DNA of 64,000 bases from Eubacteriales bacterium (GTDB lineage Bacteria > Bacillota > Clostridia > Tissierellales > GPF-1): the NCBI GenBank assembly GCA_030625815.1, contig DAOUQF010000006.1:1-64000 (forward strand). Direction: 5' to 3'. The translations under genes and the position numbers were made by a program. The notes beneath the pieces are model-generated. The model had not been told where the DNA came from, made no database searches, and worked only from the letters and a program-made list of their open reading frames with translations. Positions 51,438-58,886 of this stretch are shown piece by piece (positions within the stretch are counted from its first letter, which is position 1; every line of letters begins with the position of its first letter).

Positions 51438-51610
51438 GAACTGTATAATCTCTGTAATATGGTCAGGGAGTTTCTACAGGATCACCTTAAATGATCCTAC
51501 TATGGTGAGAAGACATCCTTTCTTGTGAGGAACAGAGTCTCTGTTGCTGCAGGTTTGTTTTGTGTATTTGCTTTTTTAAGCTGATAATCTCTCCGGTTAT
51601 CAGTTTTTTT
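51438..51610 (+). ncRNA. purine riboswitch (guanine-type) with terminator
   Basis: The aptamer (about 51438-51508) contains the conserved TATAAT...TAATATGG, GTTTCTAC, CCTTAAA and ACTATGG blocks in order. P2 forms from CTCTG/CAGGG and P3 from AGGATC/GATCCT. The ligand-reading base aligns as C (TACTATG), predicting guanine/hypoxanthine rather than adenine. An intrinsic terminator, CTGATAA/TTATCAG with seven T residues (51581-51610), is the expression platform. The downstream genes encode a purine permease and a phosphoribosyltransferase, which fits ligand-induced termination. Confidence 0.93.
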
Positions 51611-51651
51611 AGTTTATGGGCAGAATACGGGGAACAGAGAGGATGGAGAAG

Positions 51652-52698
51652 ATGGATTTATGGAAAGATGTACTGGCGATCTTTAGTGTGATTTTGAATG
51701 GATTGCCGCAGGGATTATTGGCGTTATCATTTGGCTTTGCAACGGTACCAACGGCTTTGGCATTTGTGGTTGGTGGTGTTGGCAATGCGATTGTGGGTTC
51801 AGTTGCCCCAATTTCATTTCAGGCAGAAACAATTACCTTAGCGGGTACGATGGGTAAAAATATGAGAGAGCGCTTATCGATGATCTTTATCGGCGCTGCG
51901 ATTATGGCCCTTATTGGGATTTTTGGATTTTTGGAAGATATTGTTGATTTTATCGGCCCAGTAATCACGAGCGGGATGATGGCTGGTGTTGGAATTATGC
52001 TGGTAAAAGTATCCGTTGAGATGACAAGAAAAAGTCATTTGGTTGGGATCACCTCTATGGGCTCAGCGTTTATTGTCTATATGTTGACAAAAGATTTGGT
52101 GTATACCATTTCGGTTTCGGTTGTGGCATCCAGTGCTGTATTTGTGATGATGAACAAAGATGCAAAAGAATTGAAAGTGGAGCGAGAGAAGTTTGTATTG
52201 CAAAAGATTCAAGTGACACCAGATATTTTACGCGGTGCAATGGCCATGGTGTGTTTGAATATTGGGGCAAACATCGCTTTTGGAAATATCACGGGTGCGA
52301 TTGCCAATACGGATGTGAATATTGATCATTTGGCGGTAATCAGTAGCTTTGCGGACATGGCGTCATCCCTATTTGGCGGCGGTCCGGTAGAATCGATTAT
52401 CTCGGCGACGGGAAGCGCGCCACATCCTGTACTTGCGGGGGTTGTTATGATGTTTGTAATGGCTGCAATTCTGATTAGCGGATTGTTGCCGAAACTGGGC
52501 AAGTATATCCCGAGTGAATCGATTGCAGGATTCTTGTTTGTATTGGGAGCAATAGTAACCGTTCCAATCAATGCGGCAATGGCTTTATCGGGTGATGGTT
52601 CTATGATCGGGGGCGTGACCATGGCTGTTACTGCGATAACAGATCCATTTTTAGGCATGCTGGCTGGTTTGGTTATGAAATTATTTATTGGTGCGTAG
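51652..52698 (+). CDS. purine permease, NCS2-like
   Basis: 348-residue membrane protein with ten or more predicted helices (NGLPQGLLALSFGFATVPTA, FADMASSLFGGGPVESIISA). The second segment resembles the substrate-binding loop of xanthine/uracil permeases (...GG.P.t). Shorter than typical NCS2 proteins (about 430 residues). Start choice among clustered ATG codons is uncertain; the one at 51652 has GAGAGG nine bases upstream. The purine riboswitch upstream and phosphoribosyltransferase downstream support purine uptake. Confidence 0.75.
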   Translation: MDLWKDVLAIFSVILNGLPQGLLALSFGFATVPTALAFVVGGVGNAIVGSVAPISFQAETITLAGTMGKNMRERLSMIFIGAAIMALIGIFGFLEDIVDFIGPVITSGMMAGVGIMLVKVSVEMTRKSHLVGITSMGSAFIVYMLTKDLVYTISVSVVASSAVFVMMNKDAKELKVEREKFVLQKIQVTPDILRGAMAMVCLNIGANIAFGNITGAIANTDVNIDHLAVISSFADMASSLFGGGPVESIISATGSAPHPVLAGVVMMFVMAAILISGLLPKLGKYIPSESIAGFLFVLGAIVTVPINAAMALSGDGSMIGGVTMAVTAITDPFLGMLAGLVMKLFIGA

Positions 52699-52710
52699 AG
52701 GGGAAGAGAA

Positions 52711-53256
52711 ATGAAGAAAACATACGAGCTTCAAGTTGCAGGTTTATCGAGGAAGTTGCCGATCATACAAATTAGTGATTCTTTGGCAATTGCAAGTTTT
52801 GTGATTTTAGGAGATACGGAATTGGTGTGCGAGTCGGCAAAAGTATTGGCGGATCGGTTGCCAGAGGTTGATGTACTCGTCACCGCTGAAGCAAAAGGAA
52901 TTCCGTTAGTGTTTGAGGTGTCAAAAATCTTGGGCATGAAAAATTATATTGTGGCTCGAAAGAGCATCAAAGCCTATATGGATACTCCATTGGTCAATGA
53001 AGTGGAATCTATTACAACAAAAGAGAAGCAAATGCTATGTTTGGATGGAAATGATGTTGTTTTGATTCAAGGAAAGCGTGTGGCGATTATCGATGATGTG
53101 ATTAGTACGGGGGAATCTCTTCGCGCGGTAGAAGCGTTGGTGAAAAAGGCTGGCGGCGAGATTGTCGCCAAGGCTGCAATTCTGGCTGAAGGCGATGCAG
53201 CAGATCGAACTGACATCATATTTCTTGAGAAACTTCCGCTATTTCCAATAGAATAA
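52711..53256 (+). CDS. purine phosphoribosyltransferase (adenine/xanthine type)
   Basis: 181 residues. The PRPP-binding motif is VAIIDDVISTGES, and VLVTAEAKGIPLVFEVSKIL forms the family's N-terminal strand-helix. It converts a purine base and PRPP to the nucleotide in salvage. The N-terminus looks more like Apt than Xpt, but the riboswitch suggests a guanine/xanthine-related base. GGGGAAGAG precedes the ATG. Last gene of the riboswitch operon. Confidence 0.88.
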   Translation: MKKTYELQVAGLSRKLPIIQISDSLAIASFVILGDTELVCESAKVLADRLPEVDVLVTAEAKGIPLVFEVSKILGMKNYIVARKSIKAYMDTPLVNEVESITTKEKQMLCLDGNDVVLIQGKRVAIIDDVISTGESLRAVEALVKKAGGEIVAKAAILAEGDAADRTDIIFLEKLPLFPIE

Positions 53257-53260
53257 GTTA

Positions 53261-53341
53261 AAAGGACTGCTTCGGTGCTTACCCCCAAAAGTTAGATTTC
53301 ACTCTAACTTTTAGGGGTCGGTACCTTTGGCAGTCTTTTTT
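53261..53341 (+). terminator. long rod-shaped terminator
   Basis: Three stacked helices: outer AAAAGGACTGC/GCAGTCTTTTT, middle GGTGC/GTACC, inner ACCCCCAAAAGTTAGA with its near-complement, then a T-run. Longer than a normal terminator but with no evident aptamer. Confidence 0.7.
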
Positions 53342-53391
53342 TATTTCGCGTTCAAGTTGATAGGATAAGGATAGCCAGGAGGCGAACACGG

Positions 53392-53578
53392 ATGACGAAA
53401 GTAATCGTTCAAGAATGCGAGGTCTGGATTGGAGACAGCTCTGGTGGAGCGATTGCAGGGATCGCAGCGACCGTGCAGGGATTAAGACTTCCGGCTTGGA
53501 GCAAATGCGAAGGAAGAAGGCGCCCTGATCAAAACCTTTGACAAGGAAGGCGCTGTGGAAGTATTAAATAGGAATTGA
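53392..53578 (+). pseudogene. frameshifted gene fragment, family not recognised
   Basis: CCAGGAGG precedes an ATG encoding TKVIVQECEVWIGDSSGGAI then AGIAATVQG. Around 53500 the sense passes to another frame, reading GANAKEEGALIKTFDKEGAV and EVLNRN before a stop. Both halves look protein-like, which suggests one small gene broken by a one- or two-base indel. The remainder of 53579-53666 holds only a GC hairpin (GCCGTCC/GGGCGGC, 53612-53634) ahead of brnQ. Confidence 0.45.
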
Positions 53579-53666
53579 CAGAAAGAGCGCAGGCTTATAT
53601 AGTGAATTTCGGTGCCGTCCTTTGGAATAGGGCGGCATTTCAATGAACTTCATTAGGGGGACGCAA

Positions 53667-54998
53667 TTGGAAAAGTTGACAAAAAAAGATGTATTTTTAG
53701 TAGGACTTATGTTATTTTCGATGTTTTTTGGAGCTGGAAATTTGATTTTTCCGCCATTTCTCGGACAGTCGGCGGGTGAGCAAACCTGGATCGCCATGGG
53801 GGCTTTTGCAATTACAGCCGTTGGATTTCCGATTCTTGGAGTTGTTGCAGTGGCGCGATCGGGGGGATTGACGCAATTGGCAAGCCGTGTCCATCCCTGG
53901 TTTGCAGGGGTTTTTACCGTGAGCATTTACTTGGCGATTGGTCCATTTTTAGCAATACCTCGCGCGGGCAGCTTGCCATTTGAGATGGCGGTGGCACCCT
54001 ATTTATCTAAGGGGGTTTCACCCGCCTCCGCCATGGTGATTTATACCGTACTGTTTTTTGCCGTTAATTTCTGGCTGTCGCTATCGCCGGGAGAGCTTAT
54101 TGATCGGATGGGGAAGATTCTAACGCCGATTCTTTTGATTCTGATTTTTGTCATATTCGGAGGTGCGCTAATTTATCCAATCGGCAGCTATGGTGCAGCA
54201 GTTGGCACCTATCAAGCCGCGCCCTTTGTTCAGGGGTTTCTGGACGGATATTTGACGATGGATACCTTGGCGGCATTGATTTTTGGCATTATTGTTTCGG
54301 TTTCAATTCGCTCGAAGGGCATCAAAGACGAGAAGGCAGTTGTAGCGGGAACCATTCAAGCCGGAGTGATTGCCGGGGGATTTTTATTCTTGATTTATGC
54401 GATGCTGGCTCACTTGGGAGCGATGGGGGGAGCTGAGTTTGGCCTTGCAAAGAACGGCGCTCAAACCTTGACTCATGTGGTGACAACTTTGTATGGATTT
54501 CCAGGCGCGGTTCTTTTAGCCGTGATTTTTACATTGGCGTGCATCTCGACAAGTGTTGGCCTGACGGCTGCCTGCAGCCAGTATTTCTCCGAGCGCACAC
54601 CGCTGTCATATGGCCTGTGGGTCGGCGTGATTACCTTGATCAGCATGCTGTTGGCCAATATGGGGTTGACCAAGATTCTAGTGGTTTCCATTCCGGTTTT
54701 GGTCGCGATTTATCCAATCGCAATTATGTTGATTCTTCTGGGATTGGCGGATCAAGTGATTCAAGGCGACGTATTCACCTATCGCATCACAGTTATTCTT
54801 ACGGGCGTTGTCAGCATCATTGACGCCTTGGGGCAGAGCGGAATTCATCTTGGGAAGCTATCTCAAATAATAACGAGCCTTCCACTCTATGAGCAAGGAC
54901 TGGGATGGGTTCTTCCGGCTTTTTCTGGGATCGTTGTCGGATTGCTTGTCAAGGGGATGCGGAAAAAGCGATCAACGCGTGAGTTTGTGCGATCATAA
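53667..54998 (+). CDS. brnQ: branched-chain amino acid:cation symporter BrnQ (LIVCS family)
   Basis: 443 residues, 12 helices. The N-terminus EKLTKKDVFLVGLMLFSMFF then GAGNLIFPP is the family hallmark. It imports Leu/Ile/Val with Na+ or H+. The start is taken as TTG at 53667, because AGGGGG lies six bases upstream and it yields the usual N-terminus. An ATG eight codons earlier has no ribosome binding site. A terminator follows. Confidence 0.93.
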   Translation: MEKLTKKDVFLVGLMLFSMFFGAGNLIFPPFLGQSAGEQTWIAMGAFAITAVGFPILGVVAVARSGGLTQLASRVHPWFAGVFTVSIYLAIGPFLAIPRAGSLPFEMAVAPYLSKGVSPASAMVIYTVLFFAVNFWLSLSPGELIDRMGKILTPILLILIFVIFGGALIYPIGSYGAAVGTYQAAPFVQGFLDGYLTMDTLAALIFGIIVSVSIRSKGIKDEKAVVAGTIQAGVIAGGFLFLIYAMLAHLGAMGGAEFGLAKNGAQTLTHVVTTLYGFPGAVLLAVIFTLACISTSVGLTAACSQYFSERTPLSYGLWVGVITLISMLLANMGLTKILVVSIPVLVAIYPIAIMLILLGLADQVIQGDVFTYRITVILTGVVSIIDALGQSGIHLGKLSQIITSLPLYEQGLGWVLPAFSGIVVGLLVKGMRKKRSTREFVRS

Positions 54999-55006
54999 AA
55001 GAGTTA

Positions 55007-55038
55007 GAGGGACCGAGATTCGGTTCCTCATTTTTTTT
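55007..55038 (+). terminator. terminator after brnQ
   Basis: 10-bp stem GAGGGACCGA/TCGGTTCCTC (one wobble) and a run of eight T residues. Confidence 0.88.
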
Positions 55039-55173
55039 GCTTGAAAATCACAGAAAAATCGAGTTGTTCTTATTGAGGAGAAAAGGATGATTTGCGATCT
55101 TATAAACTGGAGGAAGCGCAAGCGGAACCGGAAGTTGGAATGGGTATGAAAATAATAGAGAGGGGATGACACT

Positions 55174-55776
55174 ATGGTTGACAAATTAGATATGGAGGGG
55201 AACCTCATTCGATATTTTAACCAATTGGATCGAAGTGTTTTTATTCCGGAAGCGGTACAGGCGAGTGCGAGGTGGGATGTGCCGTTGCCGATTGGATTTG
55301 GGCAGACTATCTCTCAGCCATCGCTTGTGTTGGAGATGACCCTGCAATTGGACTTGAAACCCGATCAGCGCGTTTTGGAGATTGGAACAGGTTCTGGATA
55401 TCAAACGGCATTTTTGGCTGAATTTGCGCAAGAGGTTTTTACGGTTGAGCGCCATGAAGCGTTGTCGATTTCCGCCCAAGGAAGTCTGAGCAGCCTTGGC
55501 TACGACAATGTGGTGTTTCGGGTAGGGGATGGCAGCTTGGGATGGCCGGAAGAAGCGCCTTTTGATCGGATCATGGTAACGGCAGCCGCGGGAAAGATGC
55601 CAACGGCTTTAATGGAACAACTTAAATCTGGAGGGAAGATGGTAATTCCTGTTGGACCTCGAGAGGTGCAAAAAATCATGCTGATTCATCGATTGGAAGA
55701 CGGGAGTTTCACGTATAAAGAATTGATGGCGGTGCAATTTGTTGAATTCATTGGGGAATATGGCTGGAAAGATTGA
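55174..55776 (+). CDS. pcm: protein-L-isoaspartate O-methyltransferase
   Basis: 200 residues. It repairs isoaspartyl damage in proteins by methylation with SAM. The PCMT signature IGFGQTISQPSLVLEMTLQL is near residue 40, motif I is VLEIGTGSGYQTA, and the substrate-proximal FDRIMVTAAAGKMPTALMEQ is present. Length matches the family. AGAGGGGATGAC precedes the start. Not common in Firmicutes, so acquisition is possible. Confidence 0.93.
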   Translation: MVDKLDMEGNLIRYFNQLDRSVFIPEAVQASARWDVPLPIGFGQTISQPSLVLEMTLQLDLKPDQRVLEIGTGSGYQTAFLAEFAQEVFTVERHEALSISAQGSLSSLGYDNVVFRVGDGSLGWPEEAPFDRIMVTAAAGKMPTALMEQLKSGGKMVIPVGPREVQKIMLIHRLEDGSFTYKELMAVQFVEFIGEYGWKD

Positions 55777-55835
55777 AGCCGCAGAGTAGCGGCTTTAGGG
55801 ATATAATGGAAAATGTGAAGAGAGGGGATGACATG

Positions 55836-56615
55836 ATGGAGTTCCGATTGCATGCATTGGATTTGGAGCAGGCAGAACGGGTGAAATTGGCGTACTATGC
55901 GAGAATTGGACATACTATTGATGATTTTTTCCGTCATGTGATTGTTGGGAAAGCCAAGGGATATGAAATCAGGTTTAAGACCCAAATAGTGGGGCATTGT
56001 TTTCTTACAGATGACGGCGAATTGGTGCAGTGGTGGATGGGTGAGGAAGCCATGCCATTGGCGCAAGCTTGGATGCGGCAAATGCTGATCGAAGAAACCG
56101 TAAAATCGGCGTGTGTCTCTACGCGTGAACCCAGGTTTTTGTCCCTGTGTTTGGAATTTCAAAAATCGGTTGCGATCGAGTCCTACTTGTTTGAGAGTCG
56201 TGAGATCAACGTAACACCGAATCCGCCCATGGAAGAGTGTGTGTTTGAGGAAGCCTCGGAAGAGGAAATGATGATTTGTCAGACGATATCCAGGGAGCCA
56301 TATGCAGGATATTATGCAAGTTTACAAGAAAATCATGGATTGTTCGTAGTAAAAACAAACGGAAAGATTATAGGGACCGGGGAATTGAGAGTGGATGCGA
56401 ATTTTCCGGGGTTTGCAAATTTGGGGGTGGTGACGCATCCTAAGTTTCGAAAGATGGGGCTTGCCACGTATGTGATCGCCAACCTGCTCGCTGAGGTTAG
56501 GGAACGGGGGCTGAGAGCGAATGCGGCCTGCGATTTTACAAATGTGGGATCGCGGAAGACCTTGGAAAAGGCGGGGATGATGGCAACGCACCGCATGTTG
56601 AAGATTCGATTTTAA
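55836..56615 (+). CDS. GNAT family N-acetyltransferase
   Basis: 259 residues. The C-terminal GNAT domain (about 135-259) has the acetyl-CoA loop THPKFRKMGLATYVIANLLA and the preceding strand GFANLGVV; the end (FTNVGSRKTLEKAGM) matches the family. The N-terminal ~130 residues lack a recognisable motif and may be a degenerate second GNAT fold. Tandem ATG codons follow GAGGGG; the second is chosen for spacing. Substrate unknown. Confidence 0.85.
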   Translation: MEFRLHALDLEQAERVKLAYYARIGHTIDDFFRHVIVGKAKGYEIRFKTQIVGHCFLTDDGELVQWWMGEEAMPLAQAWMRQMLIEETVKSACVSTREPRFLSLCLEFQKSVAIESYLFESREINVTPNPPMEECVFEEASEEEMMICQTISREPYAGYYASLQENHGLFVVKTNGKIIGTGELRVDANFPGFANLGVVTHPKFRKMGLATYVIANLLAEVRERGLRANAACDFTNVGSRKTLEKAGMMATHRMLKIRF

Positions 56616-56672
56616 TCGGTTTGATCAAGCATGAAATGATAGGAAATCACCCGTAACCAGTGACGATCCGGG

Positions 56673-56716
56673 ATAATAATCCACCTGCCTTGAATACCGG
56701 AGAAGTGGATTATTAT
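56673..56716. other. isolated 12-bp stem-loop
   Basis: Perfect arms ATAATAATCCAC and GTGGATTATTAT with a 20-base loop, no T-run on the plus strand. It lies between the GNAT gene and the Trp-leader promoter in a stretch with no gene. Role unknown. Confidence 0.5.
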
Positions 56717-56758
56717 TGCGATGTTTGGATAGATATTAAGAAAATGTAAAAAAAGTGC

Positions 56759-56787
56759 TTGACGGAGTCGGGAAAACTCGATATACT
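56759..56787 (+). promoter_or_regulatory. promoter of the Trp-importer leader
   Basis: TTGACG (56759-56764), exact 17-bp spacer and TATACT (56782-56787). The spacer contains a GAGT/ACTC dyad. The transcription start is expected near 56794, giving a leader of about 250 bases. Confidence 0.85.
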
Positions 56788-56818
56788 AGCGATAAATAAT
56801 TTCGAAGGAGGCGGAACA

Positions 56819-56911
56819 ATGAAAATGACTATGATGAATTGGCGTTGGCAAATGAATGAACTTATTAAAAAAGCTGATAACATGGGTCAGGTTCGTTTGT
56901 TTGCCGTATAA
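56819..56911 (+). CDS. tryptophan leader peptide (30 residues)
   Basis: A strong site, AAGGAGGCGGAACA, precedes an ATG encoding a 30-residue peptide: MKMTMMNWRWQMNE then LIKKADNMGQVRLFAV. Two Trp codons (56840-56842 and 56846-56848) flank a single Arg. The second Trp codon overlaps the first base pairs of a 15-bp RNA helix. Its role would be to sense Trp-tRNA supply by ribosome stalling rather than to act as a protein. It is the first gene on the transcript of a TrpXYZ-like importer. Confidence 0.85.
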   Translation: MKMTMMNWRWQMNELIKKADNMGQVRLFAV

Positions 56912-56964
56912 TCGATTTTTAGATTAAGTCAATTGGAACCTGTGCCTCGCGTGCGGGTTTTTTT
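56847..56964 (+). promoter_or_regulatory. ribosome-mediated transcription attenuator
   Basis: Region 1 (56847-56861, GGCAAATGAATGAAC) pairs fully with region 2 (56891-56905, GTTCGTTTGTTTGCC), 15 bp including three G-U pairs. Part of region 2 with upstream bases (56888-56894, CAGGTTC) pairs perfectly with region 3 (56936-56942, GAACCTG), overlapping the 5' arm of an intrinsic terminator. That terminator is CCTGTGC/GTGCGGG (56939-56957), with flanking A-T pairs and seven T residues to 56964. A ribosome stalled at the Trp codons covers region 1 and frees 2:3. A ribosome at the stop codon (56909) covers region 2 and lets the terminator form. Confidence 0.85.
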
Positions 56965-56994
56965 ATGCTTGAAATAAGTGTAGCTGTAGATCAT

Positions 56995-57027
56995 GAGTCT
57001 ATCCGTAGGGGTAGGCTCTTTTTTTAT
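56995..57027 (+). terminator. second terminator in the Trp-importer leader
   Basis: 10-bp stem GAGTCTATCC/GGGTAGGCTC (three G-U pairs), four-base loop, seven T residues, only 18 bp before the first importer gene. No alternative pairing is obvious, so it may set a ceiling on expression or be controlled separately. Confidence 0.75.
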
Positions 57028-57044
57028 TAAGGGAGGAGACAACA

Positions 57045-58019
57045 ATGAAAATTCAGATGGAAAAAGTGGTGGGTTTAGGGATTGGCATCCTGGTAATGGT
57101 AGGTTTACTGGCAGGTTGTACGGAGGCTGAGTCGGCGACGGAAACGGAAGCGAAGCCGATTGAAATTGGAATAACACAGATCGTTGAGCACCCGTCTTTA
57201 GATGAGATTAGACAAGGAATTATCGATCAACTGGAAACCGAGGGGTTTTCTGATGGACAAGAAATTGCCATTGATTTTCAAAATGCCCAAGGAGCCATTG
57301 AGAACACGCAGATGATTGCTCAGGAATTTCAGTCGAGAAAAAAAGATTTGATTATTGCGATTACGACGCCAAGTGCGCAAAGTATGAAAAATGTCATCGA
57401 TGGAATCCCGGTGGTCTTCTCGGGGGTTACGGATCCTGAGGGTGCGGGTTTGATTGGACCCGGGATGACGGGAGTCAGCAATCAAGCACCAATTGACAAG
57501 CAATTCGAGTTGCTGCAGAAATTAGTGCCGGATGCAAAAATCATCGGGATGGTTTATAACAGTTCGGAAGCGAATTCGGAATTCCAAGTGCGAAAGGCGC
57601 AGAAACAAGCGCTGCAAATGGGCTTCGAATTGGAATTGGCAGTCATTACTTCAACCAACGAGATGGGCATCGCCCTGGATCAATTGTTGCCAAAGGTTGA
57701 TGTGTTGTACACCCATCAAGACAATACAATTGCTTCTGCATACCCGGTTGTGATCGAGAAAGCGAAGGAAGCGGATGTTCCAGTTATTGGATCGGTTGAG
57801 CAGTATATTCAGCAGGGCGCGATCGCCATGGATGGTGTAAGTGATTATCAGGTTGGAATTCAAACCGGCAAAATGGTGGCTCGAATCCTGAAAGGTGCGA
57901 GTGTGGACGAAATTCCATTTGAAACCGTTCCGGAAACGGTGTTGAAAGTGAATGAAGAGGCGCTGGCATTCTTTGGCATTGTATTGCCGGAAGACGTACA
58001 GGCGCGATTGGGTGAATAA
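57045..58019 (+). CDS. trpX: ABC transporter substrate-binding lipoprotein, TrpX-like
   Basis: 324 residues. Lipobox LAGC with Cys25, then the ABC_sub_bind (PF04392-type) fold: IEIGITQIVEHPSLDEIRQG, LIIAITTPSAQSM, VFSGVTDPEGAGLI and YTHQDNTIASAYPVV. Characterised relatives (TrpX) bind tryptophan and other aromatic amino acids. AAGGGAGGAGACAAC precedes the start. The Trp-codon attenuator upstream independently supports tryptophan as ligand. Gene symbol is by family and context. Confidence 0.85.
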   Translation: MKIQMEKVVGLGIGILVMVGLLAGCTEAESATETEAKPIEIGITQIVEHPSLDEIRQGIIDQLETEGFSDGQEIAIDFQNAQGAIENTQMIAQEFQSRKKDLIIAITTPSAQSMKNVIDGIPVVFSGVTDPEGAGLIGPGMTGVSNQAPIDKQFELLQKLVPDAKIIGMVYNSSEANSEFQVRKAQKQALQMGFELELAVITSTNEMGIALDQLLPKVDVLYTHQDNTIASAYPVVIEKAKEADVPVIGSVEQYIQQGAIAMDGVSDYQVGIQTGKMVARILKGASVDEIPFETVPETVLKVNEEALAFFGIVLPEDVQARLGE

Positions 58020-58043
58020 GAGCAATTAGATAGGGGTGAGGTT

Positions 58044-58886
58044 ATGGATTTTCTTTCATTATTGGAACAAGGACTGATATTTGGCATTATGGCAGTAGGA
58101 ATTGTAATCAGCTTTCGGATCTTGAACTTTCCAGATCTTTCAGTAGATGGCAGTTTTGCGTTGGGGGCCGCAGTTTCAGCGAGTGTGCTGATTAATGGCG
58201 GGTCGGCGATTCTGGCAACCCTCGCGGCAATCATTGCGGGATTTGCGGCAGGATCGGCAACTGGACTGATCCACGCCAAGGGGAAAGTGGACGGCATTCT
58301 GTCGGGGATCTTGGTGATGATTGGGCTATATAGTGTAAATCTGCGGATTATGGGAAAATCCAATATCCCTCTATTTGCAGTGAATCATCTATTTGCTTCA
58401 AAGGAAGGCAGTCTTTTAAAAATTGTTTTAATCGTAGCGGCGGTTAAAATTGTGATTGATTTGTTTTTACGTACCCATGCGGGTTTTGTTTTAAGAGCCC
58501 TTGGCGACAACACGAAAGTGGTTGAAGGCTTGGGCGTCAATCCTGGGAACTACAAAGTTCTCGGTCTCGGGTTGGCCAATGGGCTGGTTGCTTTATCCGG
58601 TGGATTAATGTCGCAATATCAGGGATTTGCCGATATCAGCATGGGAATCGGAAGTCTGGTTACGGGGTTGGCATCCATTATTCTGGGTGAAAGCCTGCTG
58701 AAGCGTTTTGGGTTTATTGGTGTGACAACCATCGCTATCGTAGGCAGCGTGATTTATCGAGTCATTCTGGCAATGGCCATTCATTATGGATTACAGCCGA
58801 GCGACTTAAAATTGGTAACGGCGTTGATCTTGTTGGTGATTCTAATTTTGGAAAAGAAAATGGGAGGGAAATATGCTCGAGTTTAA
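58044..58886 (+). CDS. trpY: ABC transporter permease, TrpY-like
   Basis: 280 residues, eight to nine helices, of the branched-chain/BPD_transp_2 permease type. Visible are MAVGIVISFRILNFPDLSVD, GSFALGAAVSASVLINGG, the coupling segment ALGDNTKVVEGLGVN and GLASIILGESLLKRFG. GGGGTGAGG precedes the start. It overlaps the ATPase gene by 14 bases. It forms the membrane channel of the importer. Confidence 0.88.
   Translation: MDFLSLLEQGLIFGIMAVGIVISFRILNFPDLSVDGSFALGAAVSASVLINGGSAILATLAAIIAGFAAGSATGLIHAKGKVDGILSGILVMIGLYSVNLRIMGKSNIPLFAVNHLFASKEGSLLKIVLIVAAVKIVIDLFLRTHAGFVLRALGDNTKVVEGLGVNPGNYKVLGLGLANGLVALSGGLMSQYQGFADISMGIGSLVTGLASIILGESLLKRFGFIGVTTIAIVGSVIYRVILAMAIHYGLQPSDLKLVTALILLVILILEKKMGGKYARV

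Noticed and set aside
55087-55149. 20-codon ORF with a GAGGAG site upstream of pcm
   Set aside because: Composition is arbitrary, another frame is equally protein-like, and no terminator or helix pairing suggests a leader peptide.
56930-56960. T-box riboswitch in the Trp-importer leader (TTGGAACC...CGCG resembles part of the T-box core)
   Set aside because: Only a few bases match, there is no specifier stem, and the leader is too short. The leader-peptide attenuator explains the sequence better.
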